19,863 nucleotides of DNA from Alphaproteobacteria bacterium (GTDB lineage: Bacteria; Pseudomonadota; Alphaproteobacteria; Rhodospirillales; Rhodospirillaceae), in NCBI GenBank assembly GCA_015228695.1, contig JADGDA010000017.1, forward strand, positions 1 to 19,863, given 5' to 3'. Under the pieces are notes generated by a model. That model had not been told where the DNA came from. It saw nothing but the letters and a program-made list of their open reading frames with translations, and ran no database searches. Positions 12,199-19,863 of this stretch are shown here, piece after piece. Each line of letters starts with the position of its first letter. Position 1 is the first letter of the stretch. The position numbers and the translations under genes are program-made.

Positions 12199-13230
12199 TT
12201 GCACAGTCACAATCGCCCGATTGCCGCGTGGCTCCTCGCGTGCTGCGCCATGGTGTTCGTGATGGTGGTCCTGGGCGGCCTGACCCGGCTGACCGAATCC
12301 GGGCTTTCCATGGTGGAATGGCGGCCCTTGAGCGTTCTCCCGCCGCTGAGCGAATCGGAGTGGCAGGAGTCGTTCGCGAAATATCAGCTCTATCCGGAGT
12401 ACAAGGAAAAGAACGTCGGCATGACCCTGTCCGAGTACAAGGGTATTTTCTGGCTCGAATTCATTCATCGGAATTGGGGACGGCTGCTGGGCGTCGTGTT
12501 CCTGGTCCCGTTCGTCTGGTTCCTGGCGCGCGGGTGGGTGGACCGGCGGCTCGGGAGGCGCCTCGGCGGCATTTTCATCCTGGGCGGCTTGCAGGGCGGC
12601 ATGGGGTGGTTCATGGTCGCAAGCGGACTGTCCACCCGCCCCGACGTCAGCCAATACCGCCTGACCGTCCACCTGGGTCTGGCGGTGCTCATCCTCGCCG
12701 CGATGTTCTGGCTGGCCCTGGACCTCCTCGCCGACGAGCGGTACGGGAGCGACCGGGCTCGCGGCCCCGTTCCCCTCAAGCGCGCCATGGCCCTCGTGCT
12801 CCTGACCTTCGTCACCATCCTGTCGGGAGGCTTCGTCGCCGGGCTGGACGCCGGGTTCGCCTACAACACCTTCCCGCTCATGGATGGCCGCTGGGTGCCG
12901 GAGGGTCTTTTCTCCCTGCAACCCGCCCTGCTCAATCTGTTCGAGAACACCGTCACGGTGCAGTTCGACCATCGGATTCTGGCGGAAACCCTGGTGTCGT
13001 TGATCGTGCTGCTCTGGCTCGGGACACGGCGCGCCCTGCTGCCGGAAAGGGCGCGGCTTGCCCTGAACGCCTTTGCCGGGATGGCTCTGGTCCAATTGCT
13101 CCTGGGAATCGGAACGCTTCTCCTGGTGGTTCCCACCCCGCTGGCGGCGACCCATCAGGCCGGGGCCGTCGTGCTGTTCACGCTGGGGCTCTGGCTGGTT
13201 CACGAGTTGAGAGGGTGCCGGGTGGCGTGA
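12199..13230 (+). CDS. ctaA: Heme A synthase (COX15/CtaA, alphaproteobacterial type)
   Basis: This 343-residue, roughly eight-helix inner-membrane protein has the four heme-ligand histidines of COX15: His90 in EFIHRNWGR, His158 in TVHLGLA, His258 in FDHRILAE and His319 in ATHQAGA. Other family signatures are GGLTRLTESGLSMVEW (26-41) and GLDAGFAYNTFPLMDG (215-230). It oxidises the heme O C8 methyl group to make heme A for aa3-type cytochrome c oxidase. The start is TTG 12199, with GGAGG (12187-12191) ending right before the soxA stop, so translation depends on or benefits from ribosomes finishing soxA. Its position at the end of a sox run is unusual; oxidase genes are not in the window. Confidence 0.93.
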   Translation: MHSHNRPIAAWLLACCAMVFVMVVLGGLTRLTESGLSMVEWRPLSVLPPLSESEWQESFAKYQLYPEYKEKNVGMTLSEYKGIFWLEFIHRNWGRLLGVVFLVPFVWFLARGWVDRRLGRRLGGIFILGGLQGGMGWFMVASGLSTRPDVSQYRLTVHLGLAVLILAAMFWLALDLLADERYGSDRARGPVPLKRAMALVLLTFVTILSGGFVAGLDAGFAYNTFPLMDGRWVPEGLFSLQPALLNLFENTVTVQFDHRILAETLVSLIVLLWLGTRRALLPERARLALNAFAGMALVQLLLGIGTLLLVVPTPLAATHQAGAVVLFTLGLWLVHELRGCRVA

Positions 13231-13260
13231 GGGCCGCAATTTGCTTTCCGTCAGGGGCCT

Positions 13261-13276
13261 TTCACCCTATGGTGAA
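13261..13276. repeat. TTCACC/GGTGAA inverted repeat upstream of the sensor kinase
   Basis: TTCACC (13261-13266) and GGTGAA (13271-13276) flank CTAT in the 112-bp gap between ctaA and the kinase gene. It is operator-like in form. No well-spaced promoter boxes were found around it. Confidence 0.4.
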
Positions 13277-13342
13277 CTGTCGTGCGGAGTGGTCGAGGGT
13301 CGGTTCCCATGTTCCCGGACCGACTGGGCGTAAGGACCGGGC

Positions 13343-15931
13343 ATGTATCCGCTGCTGAGGTGGTATTCGCTGGCCGGGGCCGTGACACTGGTTGCCACGG
13401 TGGCGTTGCTGACGGTGGCGGCGGCGGTCGGGGACCGTTGGGAGTGGCTCCTGTGGGGAGCGGGCGCCGCCGTCGTGGCGCAGGGATCGCTCCTCCTGGT
13501 CGTCCGCCATGGACTTTCCCGAATCGGTGAGCAGGTTTCCGCCGAGCGGAGCGCCCTGGTGCGGGCGATCGAGGCCGGCGAGCGGCGGGTGCGCGACATC
13601 ACCGGGGCCATGCCCGGCCTAATCCTGTACGTGGACCGTGGCGGACGCTACGCCTTCGCCAACCGCAGACACCTGGACTGGCTGGGGATCGAGCCGATGG
13701 CGATGGTCGGCCGGTCCTTCTCCGACGTGATGGGCGAGAACTACCCCCCAGTCCGGGAGATGGTCGACGCCGTGATGTCGGGCCAGGAAGTCACCTTCGA
13801 AACCGTGATGACGTTGAAGACCGGTGAACGGCGGGTGCTCGCCCACTTCATTCCCCATCGGGATCGCGGCCGGGTCGAGGGCTTTTTCGGTCTCGTCCTG
13901 GACGTGACCGACCGCAGGGTGCTGGAGGACGAGTTGCGGCGCGCCCGCGACGAACTCGAAACCCGGGTCGCCCAACGCAGCCGCGAGTTTCTATCCAGCG
14001 AACGGCGATTCCGCGATTTCGCCGAGGCTTCGTCCGATTGGTTCTGGGAGATGGACGATCAGTTGCGCTTCACCTGGTTCTCGGATCGGGCGAACGAAAT
14101 CAGCCCGTTCGAGCCCCAGAATCTGATCGGCAAGACCCGGGAGGAAATCGCCTCTCCCGATCAGGATCGGGACAGCCTTTTGGCGCACCTGGACGACATG
14201 CGCGCCCATCGGCCGTTCCGCGACTTCCTGTTCCGCTTCCAGCCCCGGAGCGGAGACCGGAAGGTGGTCCGGATCAGCGGCAGGCCCGTGTTCAACGACG
14301 AGGGCGCCTTCATCGGCTATCGCGGCACCGCCACCGACATGACCCGCCAGATCGAGGCCGAAGCGCGGGCCGCCGACGCGGAATCCCGCCTGACGGCTGC
14401 GGTGAACAGCCTGCCCGAGGGGTTCTGCCTGTGGGACCGCGACGACAATCTGGTCCTCGTCAACGATTCGTACCGTTTCATGTTCCCCGAATTCGCCGAC
14501 ATGATCCGGCCGGGTCTGGGCTTCGACAAGTACATCCGTTCGGCGGTGGGAGCGGTTCGCGGCCGCATCCGGGGGCTTGCGATCGACGACAGCGTCTTGA
14601 ACGCCCGCATTTCCTACCACCGGAACCCGAAGGGCGTGTTCGAGGTGGAACAGGCCAACGGCCACTGGATTCTGGTCAGCGAGAGCAAGACTCCCGACGG
14701 CGGGACCGTCAGCACCTTCACCGACATCACCCGGCTCAAACAGGCCGAGACGGCGCTGCGCAAGAGCGAGGCCCTGCTGACCGAGGCGCAGACCATGGCC
14801 CATGTGGGATATTGGGAATGGTGGCTGGGCGACGATCGCTTGGTCTGGTCGGCGGAAACGGCGCGCCATTTCTCCCTGCCGGAGGATTCGGCCCCCGACT
14901 TCCCCTTCGTCCTGTCGCGCATCCACCCCGACGACCGTCCCCGGGTCGATGCGGCGGCACGGGCCGCGATGACCCGAGGCACCCCCCTGGAGGTCGAATT
15001 CCGCATTAACGACCGCGACGGCAGCGAGCGTTTCATGTTCGCACGGGGGCGCGCGGTGCGGGGAGAGGACGGACGCCCCTCCCGGCTCGTCGGCTTCTCC
15101 CAGGACATCACCGCCCGCAAGCAAGCCGAAATCGCCCTCATCAACGCCAAGGAACAGGCCGAAATCGCCAACCGGACGAAAACCGAGTTCCTGGCCAACA
15201 TGAGCCATGAATTGCGCACCCCGTTGAACGCGGTGATCGGTTTTTCGGAAATCATTCTCACCGAGGTGTTCGGTCCCCTCGCCAACGCCCAGTACAAGGA
15301 ATACGTGACCCACATCTTCGACTCGGGCCGCCACTTGCTGGAGGTCATCAACGACATCCTCGACGTTTCCCGCATCGAGGTCGGCAAGCTGGAACTGAGC
15401 GAGGAGGAAGTCTTCCTGACGAAGCTGGTCGAGGCCGTGGGACGGCTCGTCCAGACCCGGGCCACCGCCGGGGGGCTCACCCTGACGCTGATCGCCTCCC
15501 CGGACCTGCCGAGCGTGCGCGGCGATCAGCGGCGGCTGAAACAAATCCTCCTCAACCTGCTCGGCAACGCCATCAAGTTCACCCCCGCGGGCGGCGTCGT
15601 GACGCTGGAGACCACCCTGGACCGGGACGGGGCGCTGTGCATCGACGTGCGCGACACGGGGGTCGGCATGACCCAGGAACAGATATCGGTGGCGATGGCC
15701 CCGTTCAGCCAGATCGACGGCGCCCTTTCCCGCCGTCACGAGGGAACGGGGCTGGGCCTGCCGCTCTCCAAATCCCTGGTGGAGATGCACGGCGGCTCCC
15801 TGGTCGTGTCCAGTTCTCCGGGCGTCGGCACCACGGTGCGCGTCCGCATCCCGAAGGAGCGGGTGCTGCACGTCCCCATGCCCCCCCATCCGCTGGAGGC
15901 CGTGGCGGGCTCAACTCCGAACAGACTCTGA
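13343..15931 (+). CDS. Membrane-anchored multi-PAS sensor histidine kinase
   Basis: The 862-residue protein has two N-terminal membrane helices (about 5-29 and 35-54) with almost no periplasmic loop, so sensing must be cytoplasmic or intramembrane. Four PAS-like domains follow: about 81-195, 221-336, 350-464 and 476-591. The HisKA motif NMSHELRTPLNAVIGFSE has phospho-acceptor His622. The ATPase domain shows N-box NLLGNAIKF (Asn742), G1 DTGVGM (Asp771) and G2 GTGLGLPL. There is no receiver or Hpt domain, so a separate response regulator is needed; none lies in the window. The ligand is unknown; no Cys or His heme signature stands out in the PAS domains. The 3' end overlaps the convergent methyltransferase by 21 bases. 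Confidence 0.92.
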   Translation: MYPLLRWYSLAGAVTLVATVALLTVAAAVGDRWEWLLWGAGAAVVAQGSLLLVVRHGLSRIGEQVSAERSALVRAIEAGERRVRDITGAMPGLILYVDRGGRYAFANRRHLDWLGIEPMAMVGRSFSDVMGENYPPVREMVDAVMSGQEVTFETVMTLKTGERRVLAHFIPHRDRGRVEGFFGLVLDVTDRRVLEDELRRARDELETRVAQRSREFLSSERRFRDFAEASSDWFWEMDDQLRFTWFSDRANEISPFEPQNLIGKTREEIASPDQDRDSLLAHLDDMRAHRPFRDFLFRFQPRSGDRKVVRISGRPVFNDEGAFIGYRGTATDMTRQIEAEARAADAESRLTAAVNSLPEGFCLWDRDDNLVLVNDSYRFMFPEFADMIRPGLGFDKYIRSAVGAVRGRIRGLAIDDSVLNARISYHRNPKGVFEVEQANGHWILVSESKTPDGGTVSTFTDITRLKQAETALRKSEALLTEAQTMAHVGYWEWWLGDDRLVWSAETARHFSLPEDSAPDFPFVLSRIHPDDRPRVDAAARAAMTRGTPLEVEFRINDRDGSERFMFARGRAVRGEDGRPSRLVGFSQDITARKQAEIALINAKEQAEIANRTKTEFLANMSHELRTPLNAVIGFSEIILTEVFGPLANAQYKEYVTHIFDSGRHLLEVINDILDVSRIEVGKLELSEEEVFLTKLVEAVGRLVQTRATAGGLTLTLIASPDLPSVRGDQRRLKQILLNLLGNAIKFTPAGGVVTLETTLDRDGALCIDVRDTGVGMTQEQISVAMAPFSQIDGALSRRHEGTGLGLPLSKSLVEMHGGSLVVSSSPGVGTTVRVRIPKERVLHVPMPPHPLEAVAGSTPNRL

Positions 15932-16726
15932 CGGGCGCGCCACCCAGACCTGCTGGCGCCCGCGTCCGGGAGGGGAGCCGTGGAAGTCCGAGTGTTCGGC
16001 CTCGACCGCGAACCCGGCAAGCTCCAGCAGATGGCGCATTTCGAAGCGCCACGTCCAGCGCAGACTGTGGACCTCTTCCTCGACCCGGAGAACGGAGCCG
16101 TCGGGGGCCGTTTCTGTAAAACGCCAGATTTCGGTCAGGACCTGGGTCAGCGGGGCATTGGTCCGGCGCAGGACCTCGACCTTGAGCGCGGAGCCCCCCA
16201 GATCGAGGGCCGGCAGGGTGGCGACGCCGTCATCCACCGGGGGCAACACGTCCTCCAGCCGGGGATCGAACAGGTCGAGGACAAGGCGGCCGTCCTCCTC
16301 CAGGTGATCGCGCAGGCAGGCCAGAACGGCCCGCTGATCGTGGACGGTCAACAGTTCCTGAAAGCCCCGGAATGGGATGATCGCCAGCCGGAACCGGCTC
16401 CCGAGCGCGAAATCGGTCATGTCGCCCTCGACGAACCGGAGCCTCCGGGCGATTCCGTCCTCCGCTCCGGCGCGCTTGGCCTCGGCGCGCGCCAGCATGG
16501 GGCGGGACAGATCGAGCCCGGTCGTCTCGATCCCGGCCTCCGCGATGGCGAGGGCGATGCGCCCGGTCCCGCAGCCGAGTTCCAGCACCGGCCCGCCCCA
16601 CTCCCGCGCCATGCCGACGTAGAACGGCAGATGATCCTCGAACAGCCGCGCGTCCAGGTCCGCGCGCGCATCGTAGGAACGGACGTTGAGGCCGTCGTCA
16701 TGATAAAAGCGCGGGCGAGGGGTCAT
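15911..16726 (-). CDS. Class I SAM-dependent methyltransferase
   Basis: The 271-residue protein carries motif I VLELGCGTGRIALAIAEAG (47-65), an acidic end of strand 2 (TTGLDLSRPML), motif-II-like VEGDMTDF and a post-motif IIPFRGFQELL. A C-terminal beta-rich region (LTEIWRFTETAPDGSVLRVEEE) may cover the substrate pocket. The substrate is unknown. ATG 16726 lies four bases after the stop of the DUF486 gene; a TTG at 16756 would overlap that gene and is less likely. This is the last gene of a four-gene run thrC, M16 peptidase, DUF486, methyltransferase. Its final codons overlap the convergent histidine-kinase gene. Confidence 0.85.
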   Translation of the reverse strand: MTPRPRFYHDDGLNVRSYDARADLDARLFEDHLPFYVGMAREWGGPVLELGCGTGRIALAIAEAGIETTGLDLSRPMLARAEAKRAGAEDGIARRLRFVEGDMTDFALGSRFRLAIIPFRGFQELLTVHDQRAVLACLRDHLEEDGRLVLDLFDPRLEDVLPPVDDGVATLPALDLGGSALKVEVLRRTNAPLTQVLTEIWRFTETAPDGSVLRVEEEVHSLRWTWRFEMRHLLELAGFAVEAEHSDFHGSPPGRGRQQVWVARPSESVRS

Positions 16727-16730
16727 GGCG

Positions 16731-17087
16731 TCAGCGGATCGGCCCCTTAAAGACAAAAAAGGCGCCGAGGCAGATCAACGCGAACCCGATAAGGTGATTG
16801 ATGCCGAGCCGCTCCCCCAGATAGGTCACGGAAAACACGGCGAAAACCGACAGGGTGATGACCTCCTGCATGGTCTTCAGCTCGGCGGCGGAATAGGCGC
16901 CGTGGCCGATCCGGTTCGCCGGCACCGCAAAGCAGTACTCGACCAGGGCGATGGCCCAACTCACCACCACCACCGTCCACAGGGGCTTGTCGGTGAATTT
17001 CAGATGCCCGTACCAAGCGATGGTCATGAACACGTTGGAGATGACCAGCAGAACGACGGGGGCAACGACGGGGGACAGGACCGGCAT
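16731..17087 (-). CDS. DUF486 small multidrug-resistance-like membrane protein
   Basis: This 118-residue integral membrane protein has four predicted helices, at roughly 8-27, 35-53, 70-88 and 94-112. It contains the DUF486 pattern ISNVFMTIAWYGHLK and LVEYCFAVPANRIGHGAYSAAELKTMQEVITLSVF, and belongs to the drug/metabolite transporter superfamily. The transported substrate, if any, is unknown. ATG 17087 overlaps the stop of the peptidase gene as TGATG; a GTG one codon earlier (17090) is an equally close alternative. The tight overlap implies translation coupled to the peptidase gene. Confidence 0.85.
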   Translation of the reverse strand: MPVLSPVVAPVVLLVISNVFMTIAWYGHLKFTDKPLWTVVVVSWAIALVEYCFAVPANRIGHGAYSAAELKTMQEVITLSVFAVFSVTYLGERLGINHLIGFALICLGAFFVFKGPIR

Positions 17088-18346
17088 CACAAAACCAGAC
17101 GGGAACGGATGCCGTCGAGGGATTCGACCCGTTCATGGGGTCCGAGGACGGCAAGGGACGGAGCGGAGGAAAGAATCCGCCGCGCCAGGGACGTCACCGA
17201 TCCGGCGTGCACCGCCTCCAGCTTGGCCACCGCCTCCTCGGGCGAAATGGGGCGGCCGAAGACCAGAAGCTGCCTCGCCAACTGTTCGCAGCGCGAGGAG
17301 GTGCTTTCCAGCCCCATCAGGATGCTCGCCTTGATCTGGGCCCGGGACCGTCGGACCTCGTCGTCGGCAACGTCCTGGGTCACCTTGACGATCTCGTCGC
17401 ACAGAACCGGGACCAGTTCCGCGACCTCCTCGTCTCCGGCGCCGGCATAAACGGCGAACAGGCCCCCGTCCTGATACGACGACGCGAACGAGTAAATGGT
17501 ATAGGCAAGCCCCCGCTTTTCCCGGATTTCCTGGAACAGCCGCGACGACATGCCCCCGCCGAGCAGCCCCGAGAGGACCGACGAGGCGTAATAGTCCGGA
17601 TCATCGTAGGGAACGCCGTCGAACCCCAGGACCAGATGCACCTGCTCCAGGTCGCGGCTCTCGCGGAAGTCGCCGCCCCGGTACCGGGCCGGGTCGTCGG
17701 CGAGCGGGCTCTGTCCCGGCAGATTGGAAAAGGCGTCCGCCGCCATGTCCACCATCCGGGCGTGCTCGATCCGTCCCGCCGCCGCCAGAACCATCCGTGA
17801 CGCGTGATAGCTGTCGCGCAGATAGGTGGCGATGGTGTCGCGGGTGACCGAACGCACCACGTCGGCGGTGCCGAGGACGGGGCGTCCCAAGGCCTGTTCG
17901 GGATAGGCCACGGCCTGGAAATAGTCGAAGATGATGTCGTCGGGGATGTCGAAGGCCTGATTGATCTCCTGCACCACCACCGCCTGTTCGCGTTTCAGCT
18001 CCTCGGGATCGAACACCGAGTGCTGGATGATGTCGGCGATGATGTCCAGCGCCAGCGGCGCGTCGTCCTTCAGGACCTTGGCGTAGTAGGCGGTGTTCTC
18101 GCGGGAGGTGTAGGCGTTCAGATGGCCACCCACGTCCTCGATCTCGGTGGCGATGTCCTGGGCGCTGCGCCGCTCGGTGCCCTTGAAGGCCATGTGTTCG
18201 AGCAGATGGGAGATGCCGTTGATCGCCTCCGGTTCGTGACGGGCGCCGACGTCCACCCAGACGCCGAGGGAAACGGTCTCCACCGTGTCCATCGTATCGG
18301 TTGCGACCCGCAGGCCGTTGGGCAGAGTCGTGACATCGATCGTCAT
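17087..18346 (-). CDS. M16 family zinc peptidase (mitochondrial processing peptidase beta-like)
   Basis: The 419-residue protein has the inverted zinc motif HLLEH (His47, Glu50, His51) and the third ligand Glu127 in VVVQEINQ, so it looks catalytically active. The second M16 half carries LLGGGMSSRLFQEIREKRGLAYTIYSF, a signature shared with mitochondrial processing peptidase beta. There is no signal peptide, so it is probably cytoplasmic or peripherally membrane-bound. Bacterial substrates are poorly known. ATG 18346 is preferred over the upstream extension because the family begins MTIDVTTLPNGLRV; GGAGGA stands 12 bases upstream, inside the thrC end. It begins seven bases after the thrC stop, an arrangement I recall as frequent in alphaproteobacteria. 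Confidence 0.92.
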   Translation of the reverse strand: MTIDVTTLPNGLRVATDTMDTVETVSLGVWVDVGARHEPEAINGISHLLEHMAFKGTERRSAQDIATEIEDVGGHLNAYTSRENTAYYAKVLKDDAPLALDIIADIIQHSVFDPEELKREQAVVVQEINQAFDIPDDIIFDYFQAVAYPEQALGRPVLGTADVVRSVTRDTIATYLRDSYHASRMVLAAAGRIEHARMVDMAADAFSNLPGQSPLADDPARYRGGDFRESRDLEQVHLVLGFDGVPYDDPDYYASSVLSGLLGGGMSSRLFQEIREKRGLAYTIYSFASSYQDGGLFAVYAGAGDEEVAELVPVLCDEIVKVTQDVADDEVRRSRAQIKASILMGLESTSSRCEQLARQLLVFGRPISPEEAVAKLEAVHAGSVTSLARRILSSAPSLAVLGPHERVESLDGIRSRLVL

Positions 18347-18353
18347 CGGAGCG

Positions 18354-19754
18354 TCAATTCCTCCATCGGGACCGCGCACGCACGTGGGCTTTCACGGCGG
18401 CAAGGTCGTTGGGAAGGACGTCGCAGCGTTCCCGCCGCTGGAACAGGCCGGCAAGGCTCGCGGGAAGGCCCGGACGGATGCCGGTCGCCTCCTCCACCGC
18501 CGCCGGGAACTTGGCCGGGTGGGCGGTGGCCAGGATGACCATCGGCACGTCCGGCTCCGCCCAACCGGCCCGCGCCGCCGCGACGCCCACCGCGCTGTGG
18601 GGGTCCAGGATCTCGCCCGTTTCGGCGTAAACCTGGGCGATCATGCGCTTGGTCTCCTCGTCGTCGCTGCTGAACCCCCGGAACAGTTCGCGGGTTTCCT
18701 GCAACAGGCCGGGAGCGATGGAGAAGGTGCCGTCCCGGCGGAAATCGCTCATCAGCCGCGCCACCTCGGCCCCATCGGCGCCGTGGATATCGAACAGCAG
18801 CCGCTCGAAGTTGGACGAAATCTGGATGTCCATGCTCGGGCTCAACGTGGGAACCACGGCGCGGGTGGTCATCTCGCCCGATTCGAAGAAGCGGGTGAGA
18901 ATGTCGTTCCTGTTGGAGCCGACGACGAAGCCGTCCACCGGCAACCCCATGCGGCGGGCGGTATAGCCCGCGAACACGTTGCCGAAATTGCCGGTCGGCA
19001 CCGCGAAGGCGATCGGCCGGTCGGGGGCGCCCAGGGCCACTCCGGCCCAGAAGTAGTACACCACCTGGGACATGATCCGGGCCCAGTTGATGGAATTGAC
19101 CGCGGCAAGCCCCATGTCGTCGCGAAAGGCCGGATCGTTGAACATGCCCTTCACGATGTCCTGACAGTCGTCGAAAGAACCCTCGACGGCGATATTGTGG
19201 ACGTTGGCGGACAGCACCGTGGTCATCTGGCGGCGCTGCACGTCCGAAACCCGGTCCTTGGGGTGGAGAATGAAGACGTCCACCGCCTCGCGGTCGCGGA
19301 ACGCCTCGATGGCCGCCGACCCGGTGTCGCCCGAGGTCGCGCCGACGACGGTCACCCGCTGCCCGCGCTGGCCGAGGACATGATCGAACATCCGCCCCAG
19401 GAACTGCATGGCGTAGTCCTTGAAAGCCAGGGTCGGACCATGGAACAGCTCCATCAGCCATTCGTTACGGCCGAGCTGCTTCAGGGGGGCGACGGCCTTG
19501 TGGCCGAATCCGGCATAGGCGGCGGCGACGATTTCGGCCAACTCGTCCTCGGTGACGGCGGCGCCGACGAACGGCAGCATCACCTGCACCGCCAGGGCGG
19601 GATAATCAAGGTCGCGGAACGCCCGGATCTCCTCCGGCTCGAACTCGGGCCAAGTCTCCGGGACATAAAGCCCCCCGTCGCGGGCAAGACCGGCCAGCAA
19701 AACGTCGTCGAAGGAAAGAACCGGCGCCTGTCCTCGGGTGCTGACGTACTTCAA
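18354..19754 (-). CDS. thrC: Threonine synthase
   Basis: The 466-residue PLP enzyme begins with the family sequence MKYVSTRGQAPVLSFDDVLL and has Schiff-base Lys112 in LAFKDYAMQFLGRM, the phosphate-binding GATSGDTGSAAIEA segment, and NSINWARIMSQVVYY and PTGNFGNVFAGY in the C-terminal half. It converts O-phosphohomoserine to threonine, the last step of the pathway. Length is normal for the long proteobacterial type. The start is TTG 19754 with GGGAG six bases upstream; the nearby ATG at 19768 is out of frame. It heads the reverse-strand run that continues with the M16 peptidase. Confidence 0.95.
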   Translation of the reverse strand: MKYVSTRGQAPVLSFDDVLLAGLARDGGLYVPETWPEFEPEEIRAFRDLDYPALAVQVMLPFVGAAVTEDELAEIVAAAYAGFGHKAVAPLKQLGRNEWLMELFHGPTLAFKDYAMQFLGRMFDHVLGQRGQRVTVVGATSGDTGSAAIEAFRDREAVDVFILHPKDRVSDVQRRQMTTVLSANVHNIAVEGSFDDCQDIVKGMFNDPAFRDDMGLAAVNSINWARIMSQVVYYFWAGVALGAPDRPIAFAVPTGNFGNVFAGYTARRMGLPVDGFVVGSNRNDILTRFFESGEMTTRAVVPTLSPSMDIQISSNFERLLFDIHGADGAEVARLMSDFRRDGTFSIAPGLLQETRELFRGFSSDDEETKRMIAQVYAETGEILDPHSAVGVAAARAGWAEPDVPMVILATAHPAKFPAAVEEATGIRPGLPASLAGLFQRRERCDVLPNDLAAVKAHVRARSRWRN

Positions 19755-19782
19755 GACAAACTCCCATGTTCGACCGGGGCAA

Positions 19783-19806
19783 CCCTATCAGGGGGCGCCC
19801 CTATCA
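19783..19806. repeat. Direct repeat CCCTATCA at the thrC transcription start
   Basis: CCCTATCA occurs at 19783-19790 and 19799-19806, a 16-bp period, immediately downstream of the candidate -10 box. The segment between is a G/C block (GGGGGCGC). The spacing suits a dimeric regulator or a slippage product. Confidence 0.45.
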
Positions 19807-19807
19807 T

Positions 19808-19837
19808 TTATCTGAAACAACGCGCAAAACCAGTCAA
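19808..19837 (-). promoter_or_regulatory. Candidate promoter of thrC
   Basis: On the reverse strand TTGACT (19837-19832) and AGATAA (19813-19808) are 18 bases apart, or GATAAA at 19. The -35 box is strong and the -10 box weak. Transcription would begin near 19801, about 45 nt before TTG 19754. Confidence 0.45.
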
Positions 19838-19863
19838 CGAAAGGGGCCGCATGCGGGGCGTGC

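Noticed and set aside
13991..15889. 632-codon reverse frame antisense to the histidine kinase
   Set aside because: Its residues mirror the kinase codons and contain no domain; such long antisense frames are expected at this G+C content.
1..19863. CRISPR arrays, integrases, rRNA, phage modules
   Set aside because: No regularly spaced repeats, integrase or phage genes, or rRNA segments were seen in the window.

Overview
The window is a high-GC, gene-dense piece of a proteobacterial chromosome. It most resembles an alphaproteobacterium of the Rhodospirillales/Magnetospirillum type. The signs are a COQ9-family gene next to peptide deformylase and rpsU, a fused ThiS-ThiG, an alphaproteobacterial/mitochondrial-type heme A synthase (COX15), an M16 processing peptidase beside thrC, and a periplasmic sulfur-oxidation (Sox) cluster. 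This placement comes from gene content, not from a database search.

Layout. 1-513 (+): the end of an unrecognised gene, coupled by an ATGA overlap to a stand-alone CZB zinc-binding protein. 535-610 (-): tRNA-Thr(GGT) with encoded CCA and a likely promoter. 765-921: a 157-bp MITE-like element with perfect 17-bp terminal inverted repeats and a TTAG target duplication. 922-1476 (-): a methyltransferase. 1585-3201 (+): a DUF1178 protein and an AGXT-type aminotransferase. 3193-5264 (-): two glycosyltransferases (GT4 then GT9) in an operon. 5317-6496 (+): an alpha/beta hydrolase and an unknown protein. 6509-7746 (-): def-coq9, divergent from rpsU (7967-8173, +), which appears to start with CTG. 8232-9206 (-): thiS-thiG fusion. 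9402-9617 (+): a small coiled-coil protein, with an AbrB/MazE-like antitoxin remnant antisense to its end. 9887-13230 (+): soxX-soxY-soxZ-soxA-ctaA. 13343-15931 (+): a membrane-anchored histidine kinase with four PAS domains. 15911-19754 (-): thrC, M16 peptidase, DUF486 membrane protein and methyltransferase, in that order of transcription.

How it works together. SoxX and SoxA form the c-type cytochrome complex that loads reduced sulfur onto the SoxYZ carrier in the periplasm. SoxB and SoxCD, needed for further oxidation, are not in this window. Heme A synthase, which serves aa3-type cytochrome oxidase, follows soxA with only four bases between stop and start and a Shine-Dalgarno that ends against the soxA stop. 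Most of the remainder is housekeeping: translation, ubiquinone, thiamine, threonine and envelope glycan genes.

The observations most worth a second look are the MITE whose target duplication supplies a gene's stop codon, the CTG start and leader of rpsU, the internal Gly-Gly of the ThiS-ThiG fusion, the decayed antitoxin, and the sox cluster without soxB. I did not find a clear new multi-gene defence or metabolic system.
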